From Polyporus tsugae (lineage: Eukaryota > Basidiomycota > Agaricomycetes > Polyporales > Polyporaceae): a stretch of DNA of 64,000 nt. A model generated the notes under the pieces. That model had not been told where the DNA came from. It ran no database searches and saw only the letters and a program-made list of their open reading frames with translations. Made by a program: the position numbers and the translations under genes. Below are positions 44,415-55,887 of this stretch, one piece after another. The stretch spans positions 62,001 through 126,000 of the forward strand of contig JAHRBS010000015.1 in NCBI GenBank assembly GCA_024305745.1. Direction: 5' to 3'. The stretch's first letter is position 1; every line of letters starts with the position of its first letter.

Positions 44415-46103
44415 ATGTCGAACGCTACCTCGATAGAAGTGTCTGTTTCCCAGTATTCTTCCTGGTCAGTGCTGTTGCTGTTGTCACGGGAAATGGCGCT
44501 AACCATTCTGCTTACCCAGGCTCATGCGAACGTACAGTGACGTTGCTGTCGCCGGTCAGGCTTTCTATCATCATACTGAACTTCGTGGCTGATGCTGATG
44601 TTGATCGCAAGTAGCGATCGTCGTTTTCGAAGAGGTTGCAGCTTTCGAGGACGAGCTACACTTCGGCAGGGCTCGATTCTGGCCGTTAACATTGCCGTAC
44701 CTTCTCAACAAAGGGCTGTTGTGGATGAGGTGCATTGTAGCCCTGTACTCTAATTTCATGACACCAGCTGACCTCGTAAGTTTCCGCGTCGGACCATCTA
44801 AAATAAGACCGCTCATCGGACACGTTGCAGGAGTAGGTATTCCTGCCGCCATTGGATTCGACGGATTGACAATATCGGCTCATTCCACCAGCTGTAAACT
44901 ACCTCAGACTTTGCTCCTGGTTTTGGGGGCCCTTGGCTATGTCGTATGGAGTGGTATGTATGGCTCTAATTTTCATCCCATGGTTGCCGCGCTGAATACC
45001 TCATGGTTACGGCGTGTAGTTACGCCAATCTTAACGATGTCGGCTTTGTGGAATCACGCACGTTATTTCCTACTGGTGATCGCCATTGTTCTCATCGCGG
45101 CATGGCTACCGGGGGCGGTGGATATTGTCAGTGAGGATCCATTATCTTGACATATGGTTATCAGACCCGCTCATTGGCACTTCCACCAGTACATGTATGC
45201 GAAGACCACTACTACCACAGACTTCAACTTTCCAACGTCAGTTTACTGTAACACGCGAACCTTGGCACCACATAGCACCTCTACATTGTGAGTCGTTGAA
45301 AGCAGTGTTTTCCTCATTGGCTTATGCTTCATTACGCAGACGTAGGTTGTATCCTAAGCTGCCCTGTATCATGTCCCGCTGATCTTGTCACGCTATGGCA
45401 AACGCAGTACTTGTGTCTAGCCATATCTTCTCAATCCTCTTGGATTCTGCTGTTCTCGCTAACTTGTGGTGGAGAGTGCGTGGATCACTGAAAACCCCGG
45501 AGTCCATCAGCGAGCTGGAGAGTCTAGGGGGACCAGCAAGTTGGAACACGAGGTTACAAAGGCTCATTCGCAACGGTATGATGGTTTCTAACGGCTTTAC
45601 AAATCTCATTTGATGCACTAGTCTTCATAGGAAGTATGGATGTTATGTAAGGACTTGGGAATGGTAGCGTTTTTCATGCCCTCAAGTGACGTGTCGTAAA
45701 ACCCCAGAATTCTCTCAACGATGAACATTTTGGCAGTCGTATCTTCGTTGACGGGAGTACTAAACTGGCTCATCGGGGAGCTTGATATACCATACGCTGT
45801 TAGACTCTGAACCCTCTTGGTCTGATGCTAATGTTTTGACGTCACAGTTTAATTAGGTTGACGGCCATTCTTGTCTCGCGAGGGTATCTAGAGCGCATAC
45901 CACCTGATCATCAAGAATATAGGGAATCAACTCAGCAATGTCAGTTTGTGGAAACCCAAATGTCGGACTGCTCTGAGTGGGAAGTGGCTAGCCACCATTC
46001 AGCTGCGACTGATGATCTAGAGTTCACCTCAATGTGCGTGGCCAACAGAATCGTCATCACTGATCATCATGGACGTCCGCTCAGAGACCACCAGGGACTT
46101 TAA
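44415..46103 (+). CDS. Probable multi-pass membrane protein (basidiomycete DUF6533-like), model uncertain
   Basis: Several hydrophobic exon-like stretches in one orientation: ATG near 44415 (MSNATSIEVSVSQYSSW), AFEDELHFGRARFWPLTLPY with LLWMRCIVALYSNFM (44640-44757), LPQTLLLVLGALGYVVWSG (about 44900-44955), ARYFLLVIAIVLIAAWLPGA (45061-45118), SILLDSAVLANLWWRVRGSL (45430-45490) and LTAILVSRGYLERIPP with an acidic tail ending at 46103. The order recalls the uncharacterised seven-helix DUF6533/DUF6534 proteins common in Agaricomycetes. I could not complete a splice chain, especially around 44520-44640 and 45150-45395, so exon limits are open and the gene may be damaged. Confidence 0.4.
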
Positions 46104-46104
46104 A

Positions 46105-47118
46105 GCCAGTTAGAGGACTTCAGTCAAGCTAGCGGGTTCAATATCAATGTTCAAGGGGTATCATATCGGTGATGGTGGCCTTTGGGGGATGGGACTTGTA
46201 CTATTGGAAATTAATGCACTGAACTCAATTTCAAGTTACTTGTTACGGTTTCTGACATTGAATTGTACTGGGTTAGACACTAGATATTTAGTACTAGTAC
46301 CGGACAATACACCAAGCCTTGTCTTTGGTATACAACAAGAGGTTCATGTATGTGCACTTTAGAACCGGCAGCGCGAGCAGGCTCACTGTGGGAAGCACGA
46401 GGGGATTAAAGATGGTCCAGCCCGAGGTCGACGGGTTTACTGCGGCTGTATCGCACAAATGAAGGGTGCGAGTGACTTGGGCTGCTGATTGGTAGGTATA
46501 TTCACTGCGTTTGCGGGGGTTCGAAACTGGGCTGGTTTAGATGCGGCAAGACCATTGAATCCGGACAAATCCAGGGTGTGCTTACCTTGCCTAAACCTGG
46601 GGTGGATTAGGCCGGTCAGCGTCACATAGTTCATATCTAAGCCAGGGCTTGGTTTGACAGTCGTGCACAGGGTTGATTTCATTGGGAAACGCTGTCGAAC
46701 CCAGGGTGGGACAATATTGGATTATGCCACCCAATCCTGCCTGGACAGCACTGGATTAGAGACAGCACGGTCCGCAGGGGTACTCGACGTCCGTCAAATA
46801 TAGCGCTCAATATTCCAATGGATCACAGTCATAAGGCTGAATGAAATGCCCGTTTTGATAAGCTCGATAAAAGTCCTCGGATGCATATTAAGCTGAAGCC
46901 TTTACAATAAAGTATGTATCATTTGCCGCTGAGCAATTTATGATGACTCCCGGTCTACTCCACCATGGCTTCCGAATTGTCCTTCAGGTGCCAGGCTTCG
47001 AACTGACGAACAATATTGGCGTAGTCTCAGTGCGCAAAGCGGAGCGGGCGAGGATGAGCGACAGGACGCGGTGCCCCTGTTTTGCTTGGGATGGGGTACT
47101 TCCAGTATGCGCCCTATC
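46105..47118. other. Flank of the LTR retrotransposon, nothing recognised
   Basis: AT-rich short frames. The sequence ends in CTATC immediately before the 5' LTR. Confidence 0.4.
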
Positions 47119-47535
47119 TGTCACAGTTTTTCGTGCCACGTTTGGTATTCTAGTCACAGCCACCAACCCTAACCCCGGGTTCACCCATTTCCGGACTCTA
47201 GCCTGGACACTGGTCATTATTATATAATAGTACTTACCTCTTTGTTCTCCTTTTGGACTGGCTCACCTGCCATCAGTACCCAAGCCTGCCCTGAAGCCAG
47301 GTGGTCTGTGCACCTGTCATGTATAGTATATAAGGGCTGTGATGTGGGCTCAGAGACCTTAGATTCTGTCTCTTGTTCACTCCCCATTATCTGTAGGCAG
47401 CTTAACAGCCCCTGCCATCCTCTGCCTTCTAGTCTAGGCCAATCTATCTGCTACTTCTGTTGTCACCCTCTGTGTGTCTCCATTAGTGAGCCCCCCCTTT
47501 TGTTTGTTTTGTGGCACAGTCATTCAGCTGTGACA
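47119..47535 (+). repeat. 5' LTR
   Basis: 417 bp beginning TGTCACAGTTTTTCG and ending GTCATTCAGCTGTGACA. It is collinear with 53162-53579. A TATA-like TAGTATATAAGG lies near 47325-47336. Confidence 0.93.
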
Positions 47536-47569
47536 TTAGATAGAATCTCACACCTAGGCCCCTGGTTCA

Positions 47570-48286
47570 GTGCCCAAGTCACTAGCCAGCTGTCTCTCTT
47601 CCCCCCAGGAGTTTTATACACGTTTATCATCCCCCATTCCCTCCAAGGAGCAAGACCTCCAGGAGTTTACCCGTCACCACTTCAAGAGGCACAGTCATCT
47701 CCCAGTCCAGGACCAGATATCCTGCGTACTTGTGGACTCTGCTGAGGATCGCCTTCGCTACCACCTTCGGGAGCACGCACCTCTGGTCCCTCGTCGCAAG
47801 GCTCTGCCTCAACCTGTCCCCTATGCCCAACCTTTGCCCAACACACCCCGCATCCAGGCACCCACGCCCACGCTACCAACCCCTGTCCTACCACTACCTA
47901 TTCCCCTTGCGTGCCGCATCTCTGCTGCACCACTCCCAGCTTTCACCCGCACCGACATCAACGACAACCTTGCTATCATCGAGACCAAGGCCCACGCCGT
48001 CCTCAAGCATCTCCAGGCCATCTTCGATCACAAGGTGCTACTCGACAACCTTCTGCACAACCATCGTCTAGCCATCCAACCTGTCAGCGACCAACTAGAG
48101 TGGATCAGCGACAACATCAACCACAGTGGACCCAACTGGACCCACCGTCAACAGCAAAGCATCGACTGGTTCTGCAAGGAGTTTGGAAAGATAAAGTTTT
48201 CGGGTTTAGGACAATGCTTCCCTAGAGTAGTGAACACAATTGTTGAGCTAGATAAGTTTGGGTACTTAGACTGGATCGTCCTGTAG
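47570..48286 (+). other. 238-codon leader frame between 5' LTR and gag, no ATG
   Basis: An open frame upstream of gag that runs to TAG at 48284-48286 but contains no methionine codon. The composition is protein-like (DNLAIIETKAHAVLKHL, DWFCKEFGKIKFSGLGQCF). It could be an ancestral gag-like or accessory frame, or unselected sequence of the leader. Confidence 0.4.
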
Positions 48287-48328
48287 TCTCCCCTTTGGTA
48301 CAACAACCCCTAGAGTTTGGAATACATC

Positions 48329-49912
48329 ATGTCTCGCTTTGAAGTTCTCCCAACGGATGCCTTTGGGCCCAATGAACCACACACCCCACCCAGTGGAGGA
48401 AACCCACCTGAAACAGAAACGACCCCCTGGCCAGCATCTCAACACCCCACACGCCCGCCGTCACCAACACTGACCCTTGAACCTATACAGACTCCAACAA
48501 GCTGGACGTTTCAGGGTGAACCATACAACACGCTCGCAGAGGCAGTCCGAGCCTCTGGGACACACTACAAAATAGACACCGAGTACATCGACTGGATCCT
48601 AGCCATAATGAACAACATGGTCAGGCAAGACATCATAGGAGCTTGCATCCAGTTAGGGAACAAAATGTATGAACACCGGAACTCAACCGCCATCAACATC
48701 CACGAACTCCAAGCCCAGCAGAAAAGGTGTGTCACCCATACAAAGTTCCACAAAGCCATGGACGACCTGGAGTCCTGCTGTCGTGACTTGGAAATGGAGA
48801 ATGATACGCTCAAGGCCGAGAGGGAAGTCCTCAAAATGGAGATGGATGTCCTCAACACCAACACTATGATGCTCATTGAGGCGATCAAGGAACTGAAAAT
48901 GCAAGTTGCTTCACTCATTGCTCACCCAACCATGGCACCTATCCGCACGGCCCCGGCAACCGTCCCATCGCACAACACCCACCGGCCTAGAATCGCGGAC
49001 CCTCCCAAGTTTAAAGGCAAAACCCTGGATCTTACAGTGGAGCAATGGTTCCAGAAACTTGGCATTTGGTTCCGGTACCAGAACATCATGATGGACGATG
49101 ACAAGATCACCACCGCTTTATTGTTCTTGGAAGGAGGAGCCCAGTCGTACATGGATGACTATGCCCAAAAAGCCGCAGACAACACCTACCTTGGCACCTG
49201 GACCAGTTTCGTCAACCGGCTCAAGAGCGGATACCGGGAACTAGCACCAGAGAAGTCTGCTCAACAATCTTTGAAGGAACTGTGTGCCAAGTCCCACTCG
49301 TCCCTCGCCTTGTTTGCGGAGAACTTCCGCCGTTTTGCCATCAAGTCTGGTTACTCTGACGTGGAGCTCATTCATCGTATTGACGCTCAGTGCAAGGGCG
49401 ATCTCCATACCACTATGATCACCCACCGCTCCTTGTCACTGTTTACAGTCCCCACGAAGTGGGAGAACTTCCTGGATTGGGTACTCAGGATTGAGATGGA
49501 CTACTGAGGGAACAAGTACCACAAGGCCGCCTCCTCTTCAAGAGCTGCCAGAGATCCCGATGCCATGGACATCAATGCAATGCGCAAGCCGGAGAAGCTC
49601 TCCAAGGAACAAGAGGACTGGCTAGCCAAGAAGATGTGCTTCCAGTGCGGCAAACACCCATACAAGTCTGGCGGCAAACACCCATACAAGTCTGGCACCA
49701 AGTGTCGCAACCCGGTATACAAGGGGTACTACGAGCTTCCCGACTTCAAAGGCAAGGGTGTTGCACCAACCAAGATACGGGCCGTCGAGGAAGAAGCCAA
49801 GACCAAAGACCAGGACCGAATGGAGTTTGAACTCAGGAGCAAGCAAGAGCATCAGGAAACCACTGCACAGATTGTCGAGACTAACGAGCAGGATTTTCTC
49901 CAGCGGATGTAA
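48329..49912 (+). pseudogene. gag polyprotein, interrupted by TGA
   Basis: From ATG 48329 the frame has a Pro-rich start, a coiled-coil stretch (LEMENDTLKAEREVLKMEMD) and the retrotransposon capsid-like domain (PPKFKGKTLDLTVEQWFQKL ... WTSFVNRLKSGY). A TGA at 49505-49507 cuts it in the same frame. The frame then continues with a nucleocapsid region containing a Cys/His knuckle (MCFQCGKHPYKSG ... TKC). That knuckle carries an exact 24-bp tandem duplication (49649-49672 and 49673-49696). Confidence 0.8.
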
Positions 49913-50061
49913 CGGGGACTGGCCATAACATCCGATCCATATGTACTAGTAACGTAAACCACCTAGAGGAATCATTTGTACCTAAATCGAACTATGTATA
50001 TCTCACTTCATCATGCAGACAGCGACAGTCACTCGATTTAAAACTCACCCTCAGGCAAGGT

Positions 50062-53000
50062 ATGCATGAAATCCAGTCAGAAGGGCTCATGGACTGTGGA
50101 GCCTACTCAAGTTTTGCACACTATTGGTTTGTGCAGGAACACGGCCTAGAGCTACGACACCTCTTACAAGAAATACGAGTATACAATGCCGACGCAACAG
50201 AGAACAAGAAGGGCTTAATTACTCACTATGTCCGGTGCCTCGTCACAATCAAGAAACACACTAGTTGGCAGTCCTTCCTGGTCACAGATATAGGAAACCG
50301 GGATATCATTATCGGCATGACTTTCCTCCGGGAACACAACCCAGAAGTCGATTGGAAGGCGGGTCAAGTAAAGTTTCCACGCTGCCCGCACACCTGTCTA
50401 CGCAGCCCAGTTTCGGTACAGGATGAAGAAATCCGGATGGTGGAGGAGCCCCGACTAGAGGAGTTTGCACGTGACAACTATGGCCAACTAGATCCTGAAC
50501 CCTGGGATAGTACGGAACAGTTTGTGCATTGGATGCAGTTTTCCGACGACCCTGATGCCCGTGCTCTGCGAACACGGGTCGAGGAGAAGAAGGAAGGAAC
50601 ACCGGTCTCTGTAATGCCCCAAGCACCTTCCAAGCTATGATAAATGAGATCCTCAAGGAGGAGATTGCTACGGGACATGTGGTAGTTTACATTGACAATA
50701 TCCTCATCTTTATGGATGACCTCACACTCCATCAGCAACTTACGGAACGTGTACTTCAGAAGCTACGAGCAAACGACCTCCTCGTCAAGCCTGAAAAGCG
50801 CAAGTTTGAACAACAATCGGTCGAGTTCCTTGGGTTGATCATCTCGAAGGACTCCATCACAATGGACCCAACCAAGGTGGAAGGCGTGAAGAACTGGCCG
50901 ACACCTACCAAAGTCAAGCATGTACAGGCTTTCCTCGGCCTTGCCAACTTCTACCGACATTTCATCAAGGACTTCTCAAGGATAGCTCGCCCGCTCACAG
51001 TTCTCACCTGCAAGGACGCATCTTGGCAGTGGGGAGAAGATCAAGAAAACACCTTCCAGAGCCTCAAGACCGCCTTCACCACTGCTCTGATCCTCCAAAT
51101 CCCCAATGACACTGCACCTTTCCGCCTGGAAACAGACTCATCTGACTTCGCCACAGGGGCAGTACTGGAACAGTTGGGCGAAGATAAACTATGGCACCCA
51201 GTAGTGTTTTACTCCAAGTCCTTGAATGAGCATGAACGCAACTATGAGATCTATGACAAGGAGTTACTGGCCATCATACATGCTTTGGAGGAATATCGCC
51301 ACTACCTGGAGGGACACCCTGAGCCGGTTGAGATCTGGTTGGATCATCTTAACCTCACCTACTTCCGGCAGGCCCAGAAGCTCACTCGTCGCAAAGCTCG
51401 CTGGAGTTTATTCCTTTCCCGTTTCAACTTCAACCTACGACACCGACCCGGCAAGACAATGCTTTGTGCTGACCCTCTGTCCAGGAGGCCAGATCATGAG
51501 GAGGGGGTAAGCAGCGACAATGACGATCAAACACTGCTGAAACCGGAGTTTTTTGCCATCAAAGCCATGCAAACCGCCCACGCCTCTGAAGTTGACAACA
51601 AGCAACTACTGGACAAGATCAAGAAGGCACTCGAAGATGACACAATGACCAAGGATTACAAGGCACTGCTCAATAGCGGCCCTCAGGAGTTTGGAAAACC
51701 ACTGCAAGAATGGAACTTTGAGAATGGTCTCCTGCTCTATAGGGGAAAGGTCTATGTCCCAAAGGACCAGGAACTACGACTGGAGCTGCTCAAACTCCAC
51801 CATGACACCACACTCGCTGGGCACCCTGGCCGATGGAAGACCCAGGAACTTATCAGCCACAACTACTGGTGGCCTGGAATGTCAGTCAATGTCAAGAAGT
51901 ATGTCAAGGGGTGCGATACATGCCAACGTAACAAAGCCTCACGCAACCCTCCCTTCGGACTACTGCAGCCAAATGAAGTCCCAGCTGGGCCATGGGAGAT
52001 CTGGAGCATCGACCTCATCACTCAACTTCCTGAGTCCTGTGACAGACACGGCAATGTTTACACGGCCATTGCAGTGGTGGTAGACCGGTTGACCAAGCGA
52101 GCCCACTTCTTTGCATGTGATGACCACTTCTCAGCCTCAGATGCGGCGGAGCTTGTCTACGAACACATACTCAAACATTATGGCCTACCCCGACAGATCA
52201 TTTCAGATCGAGGAACACAGTTTGCCAGTGCGCTCTTCAAGGAGTTTTGTGGGAAGCTGGGCATCCGAGCCTCTATGTCAACAGCCTATCACCCCCAAAC
52301 CGATGGTCAGATGGAACGAGTCAACCAGTCATTGGAACAGTACCTACAGATCTTCACCAAACACCGCCCAGACGATTGGGCCTCCCTTCTATCCACTGCG
52401 GAGTTTTCCTACAACAATGCCGCACACGAGTCTACCGGCTTATCACCCTTCTTTGTGGAATACGGATACCACCCCAAGATGGCCCCAGATGTACAGGGAG
52501 AACTAGGTTTCCCGACCCTCGAAGACATCTTCTAGTACCGAACGGAAGCCCGGGAACAGGCCCAAGCATCCCTAACCCTCGCTGCAGAACGGATGAAGTG
52601 GTACTACGACAAACACAAGAGTGAGGTACCATTCAAGGTTGGGGACAAAGTCCTACTCAAGGGAAGGGACCTCAGGATCAAACAGTCATCAGCAAAGTTA
52701 TCTGCAAAGAACTATGGGCCCTACGAAATTGTCGACCAAGTTGGGCTGGTCGATTTCCGTCTACAACTCCCAGCCACAAACAAGGTCCACCCTGTCTTCC
52801 ATGCTTCCAAACTCATCCCCTACCACGAGGACGAGATTGGCAACCGTAACCTGTTGAAGCCACCAGCCATAGAGGTGGAAGGACATAACGAGTTTGAGGT
52901 CGAAAAGATCCTCGACTCCAAGACCTACTACGGATATGTCCGATACCTTGTGAAATGGGTTGGATACGATATCAGTGAAGCCACTTGGGAACCAGTACGG

Positions 53001-53102
53001 AATGTCAAGCACTGCAAAGAACTACTCGATGAATTCCACACCTCGCACCCTGACGCTGTCCAACCAATATCCCTCACCAATCCACAGCCGGTACAAGCTT
53101 AG
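50062..53102 (+). pseudogene. pol polyprotein: protease, truncated RT, RNase H, integrase, chromodomain
   Basis: The protease region has LMDCGAYSSF (catalytic D-[ST]-G variant). At about 50615-50640 the sequence jumps straight to FQAMINEIL, so the fingers and first catalytic Asp region of reverse transcriptase are missing. The remaining catalytic box reads VVYIDNILIF, not YxDD. RNase H (RLETDSSDFATGAVL), the integrase zinc finger (HHDTTLAGHPGRWK ... CDTCQRNK), the DDE core (WSIDLITQLP, ISDRGTQFAS, QTDGQMERVNQSLEQ) and a C-terminal chromodomain (YLVKWVGYDISEATWEP) are present. A TAG at 52533-52535 splits integrase. It is not functional as it stands. Confidence 0.88.
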
Positions 53103-53148
53103 TTTAATCGTCAAGTTTGGTACGATCGCTTCGCTGGAGCTCAGCCTT

Positions 53149-53161
53149 GAGGAGGGGGTAG
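53149..53161 (+). other. Polypurine tract
   Basis: GAGGAGGGGG-type purine run immediately before the 3' LTR, the expected plus-strand primer position. Confidence 0.65.
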
Positions 53162-53579
53162 TGTCACAGTTTTTCGCGCCACGTTTGGTACCGCAGTCAC
53201 AGCCACCAACCCTAACCCCAGGTTCACCCATTTCCGGACTCTAGCCTGGACACTGGTCATCATTATGTAATAGTACTTACCTCTTTGTTCTCCTTTTGGA
53301 CTGGCTCACCTGCCATCAGTATCCAAGCCTGCCCTGAAGCCAGGTGGTCTGTGCACCTGTCATGTATAGTATATAAGGGCTGTGATGTGGGCTCAGAGAC
53401 CTTAGATTCTGTCTCTTGTTCATTCCCCCATCATCTGTAGGCAGCTTAACAGCCCCTGCCATCCTCTGCCTTCTAGTCTAGGCCAATCTATCCTCTACTT
53501 CTGTTGCCACCCTCTGTGTGTCTCCATCAGTGAGCCCCCCCTTTTGTTTGTTTTGTGGCACAGTCGTTCGGCTGTGACA
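53162..53579 (+). repeat. 3' LTR
   Basis: 418 bp, TGTCACAGTTTTTCG ... GTCGTTCGGCTGTGACA. It differs from the 5' LTR mainly by transitions. Confidence 0.93.
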
Positions 53580-54095
53580 GCGAGGCAAACCCAGCCAGGC
53601 AGATTCCTGCTGAACAGAGGGTAGGAGTGGACTAAGTAGTTACATTCCGTTCAATAAAGCTTGACATGTTAGCGCCCATGCCTGCCAGGAGGCAGCCGCG
53701 GTAAGCACGAGAACTCGAATATCAAAGAAATCATAGGACTCTGATGCTTGAATGTACGTGTATACTCTTCCATAGGGATACGGAGGAAGGTTCAGGTTGA
53801 AAGGATCATCATGCAGGTGGTCGATAATCCTATCCATGCCAGTGAGTTCATTAGTACTGCCGACATTCCGTCCATGCGTCTATATAGCAAATGTTAGCTA
53901 TAAGATTGCCACGTATCCGAATATGACGACCATACGACATTCTGATTTGGCACTGATAGCCCTATAGTTCCATGCAAAGTACTGCAGTGTGCACCTTGTT
54001 GCTACTAAAGGGCGGCCAGTGCTGTAAGGCTGACCGTAGTGTTCGGAAAGTGGAATGTACTATAGGTACAAGATGGTTCGAGCAGCGAATGATAA
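53580..54095. other. Intergenic, nothing recognised
   Basis: Right flank of the retrotransposon up to the compound MITE. No gene or repeat supported. Confidence 0.4.
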
Positions 54096-54363
54096 TAGGG
54101 GAGGTCAAAGTTGACGATTCTCGTGCGATTCTGAAAGTGATTCTGTGGTGATTCTGGGTCTTAGAATCACCATCAAAATCGCGCCCACTCTGACCACCCC
54201 ATCCGAAAATGCGATTTTGATGGCAATTCTGGACACAATTTTGAACACAATTTTGAGTTGGGGCAGAATCGCAATACCAGAATCGCGATTTTCGGACCAG
54301 AATCGCGTCCCAGAATCGTCCCCAGAATCGATCGCACGAAATCGCCCACTCTGACCACCCCTA
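54096..54363. mobile_element. Compound hAT-type MITE
   Basis: The left end reads TAGGGGAGGTCAAAGTTGAC. The right end, reverse complemented, reads TAGGGGTGGTCAGAGTGGGC, which is typical of hAT termini. An extra copy of the right-end sequence (CCCACTCTGACCACCCC) occurs internally at about 54184-54200. The structure therefore looks like one short element (54096 to about 54201) plus a second right end. The interior is filled with AGAATCGC/AAAATCGC motifs in both orientations. An 8-bp target duplication is not clear. Confidence 0.5.
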
Positions 54364-54748
54364 ATGTGTGCCCGTTCTCGGTTGTTCCTCAGCGCCTATC
54401 TAACTTGTTGAGAAGGTCGCACGGACCCAAGCTTGTTAAGTTGTTATGCGCCAAGTCCATCATGCTACAACTTGAAACTTAAAGGACAGGAGATATCGGG
54501 CCCGTCATACATAAATGTGCATCCAGGCATATGTCGGAAATTTCCCAGCACGATCCAGAGAAGCAGAAATGCCGATATCCCGGTATCCGTGGAACGTGTC
54601 CCCTAGGCCTGCGCGGCGATCTTCAAGCTGGCGCCGTGCTCCTTGTCTCGGGTGCGCTCAACATATATATAAGTTGGCAACCCACGACTCTTTAAATTCC
54701 CAACAGCCCTGACCACTGGCAAACTTGCACGCACACTCGACGCACACC
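54364..54748. other. Promoter gap of the macro-domain gene
   Basis: Between the compound MITE and the macro-domain gene. The only clear signal is TATATATAAG at 54664-54673, about 80 nt before the ATG. Confidence 0.4.
54664..54673 (+). promoter_or_regulatory. TATA box of the macro-domain gene
   Basis: TATATATAAG on the plus strand, 76-85 nt upstream of the ATG at 54749. Confidence 0.5.
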
Positions 54749-55535
54749 ATGCCCGTCAAGTTTGTCCTCTTTGACATCTACGACGACCTTGTGACTGCCT
54801 GGCAGCACTCCTTCCAGGCTCTCGTCCCGCCCGAAGCCCTGGAGCACATCACCATCAAAGGCGCATCGTTGGACGACCTCAATGTATCTTTCGACACCAT
54901 CGTCTCCCCTGCCAACAGCTTCGGCCGCCTCGATGGAAGGTGCGCTCCATATCTCCCCCGCATCTCCACACTATCGCCTCCGCGGACCGCTGACCAACCC
55001 TCCAACCCACAGCTTCGACCAGGTCCTCTCCGACTATATCGCCCCCGAGAGCGACAACGACGCCCTCACCCACACCGCCCAGACCGCGCTCTACAAGCGT
55101 TGGCGCGGCTACGCCCCCGCGGGCACATGCACCCTCATCCCGCTCGCGCGCACCCCCTGCGAGCACAACAAGCTCCGCGTACGCTACGTCGCCCTCTGCC
55201 CGACCATGCGCACCCCCGAGAATGTCACCTGGCACAAGGAGGTCGTCTACAACTGCGTCTGGTCCCTCCTCGTCGCGATCGACAACCACAACGCCGAAAT
55301 CGCGGCCGACCCAGAGAAGGCCGCGCGCGAGGGCGCGTCTCCGATCGAGACTGTCGTGATGACCGGGCTCGCAACGGGCGTGGGGGCGGTGTCGCCCGAG
55401 ATGTGCGCGAAGCAGATGGCGCGCGCGTTCGCGCACTACCACGAGGCGAAGGCGAAGCCGGAGAAGTGGGGTGCGATGAAGTGGCGGGATATCTTGGATA
55501 TGCCCGTCTACTTGTCAAAGGAGCTGGATGCTTGA
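54749..55535 (+). CDS. Macro-domain-like protein (ADP-ribose binding)
   Basis: Two exons, 54749-54939 and 55013-55535, with a 73-nt GT-AG intron, give 237 residues. The start PVKFVLFDIYDDLVTAWQHSF and the motif DTIVSPANSFGRLDGSFDQ (joined across the intron) are the fungal macro-domain-like signature: the VSPANSFG loop contacts ADP-ribose. Further family blocks are YVALCPTMRTPENV, VVYNCVWSLL and VVMTGLATGVGAVSP. Macro domains bind or hydrolyse ADP-ribose derivatives such as mono-ADP-ribosyl groups, O-acetyl-ADP-ribose or ADP-ribose-1''-phosphate; which applies here is unknown. No signal peptide, so probably cytosolic or nuclear. Confidence 0.82.
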
Positions 55536-55887
55536 GTGCCAAGAGCCGGTGAGTCGCTTTTCGCCGGGTAGGACGTTGTCGCTGACCTGAATCTAAGGAG
55601 TGTTGGCAGGATCAGTTCAAGGAGACCGCACATGAGGGAATATATAACTTGTATAATACATGTGGGGAGTGTGGAATCTAAAGCCGATTCACGAATCACC
55701 ATCCATACCGGAGCAACGTCCTTTTTGGTGTTGTGGCTTGAGAAGCTTTCTTGAGACATCGGGAAAGTCCTGAGCCGCACGTCTCGTATGGTCGGAAATG
55801 GACATTCGCCAATGGGGGAAAGGGGGATCGGACGAACGGATTCGGTGGCCTTCAAACACACCGCCCTGAAGTTTGTCCAAAGACCAG
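55536..55887. other. 3' flank between convergent genes
   Basis: No feature recognised. Confidence 0.4.

Larger units (their letters stand above)
47119..53579 (+). mobile_element. Ty3/gypsy chromovirus (Metaviridae), defective
   Basis: 6,461 bp with two LTRs (TGTCACAG ... GCTGTGACA), gag, protease, a truncated reverse transcriptase, RNase H, integrase and a C-terminal chromodomain. The LTRs differ at roughly 17 positions of about 418, so the insertion is not recent. Defects: an in-frame TGA in gag, loss of the N-terminal part of the reverse transcriptase and an in-frame TAG in integrase. The flanking pentamers (CTATC left, GCGAG right) do not match, so the expected target duplication is missing. 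Confidence 0.92.

Noticed and set aside
46500..46560. tRNA-like GGTTCGAAA motif
   Set aside because: No acceptor or anticodon stem can be formed around it.
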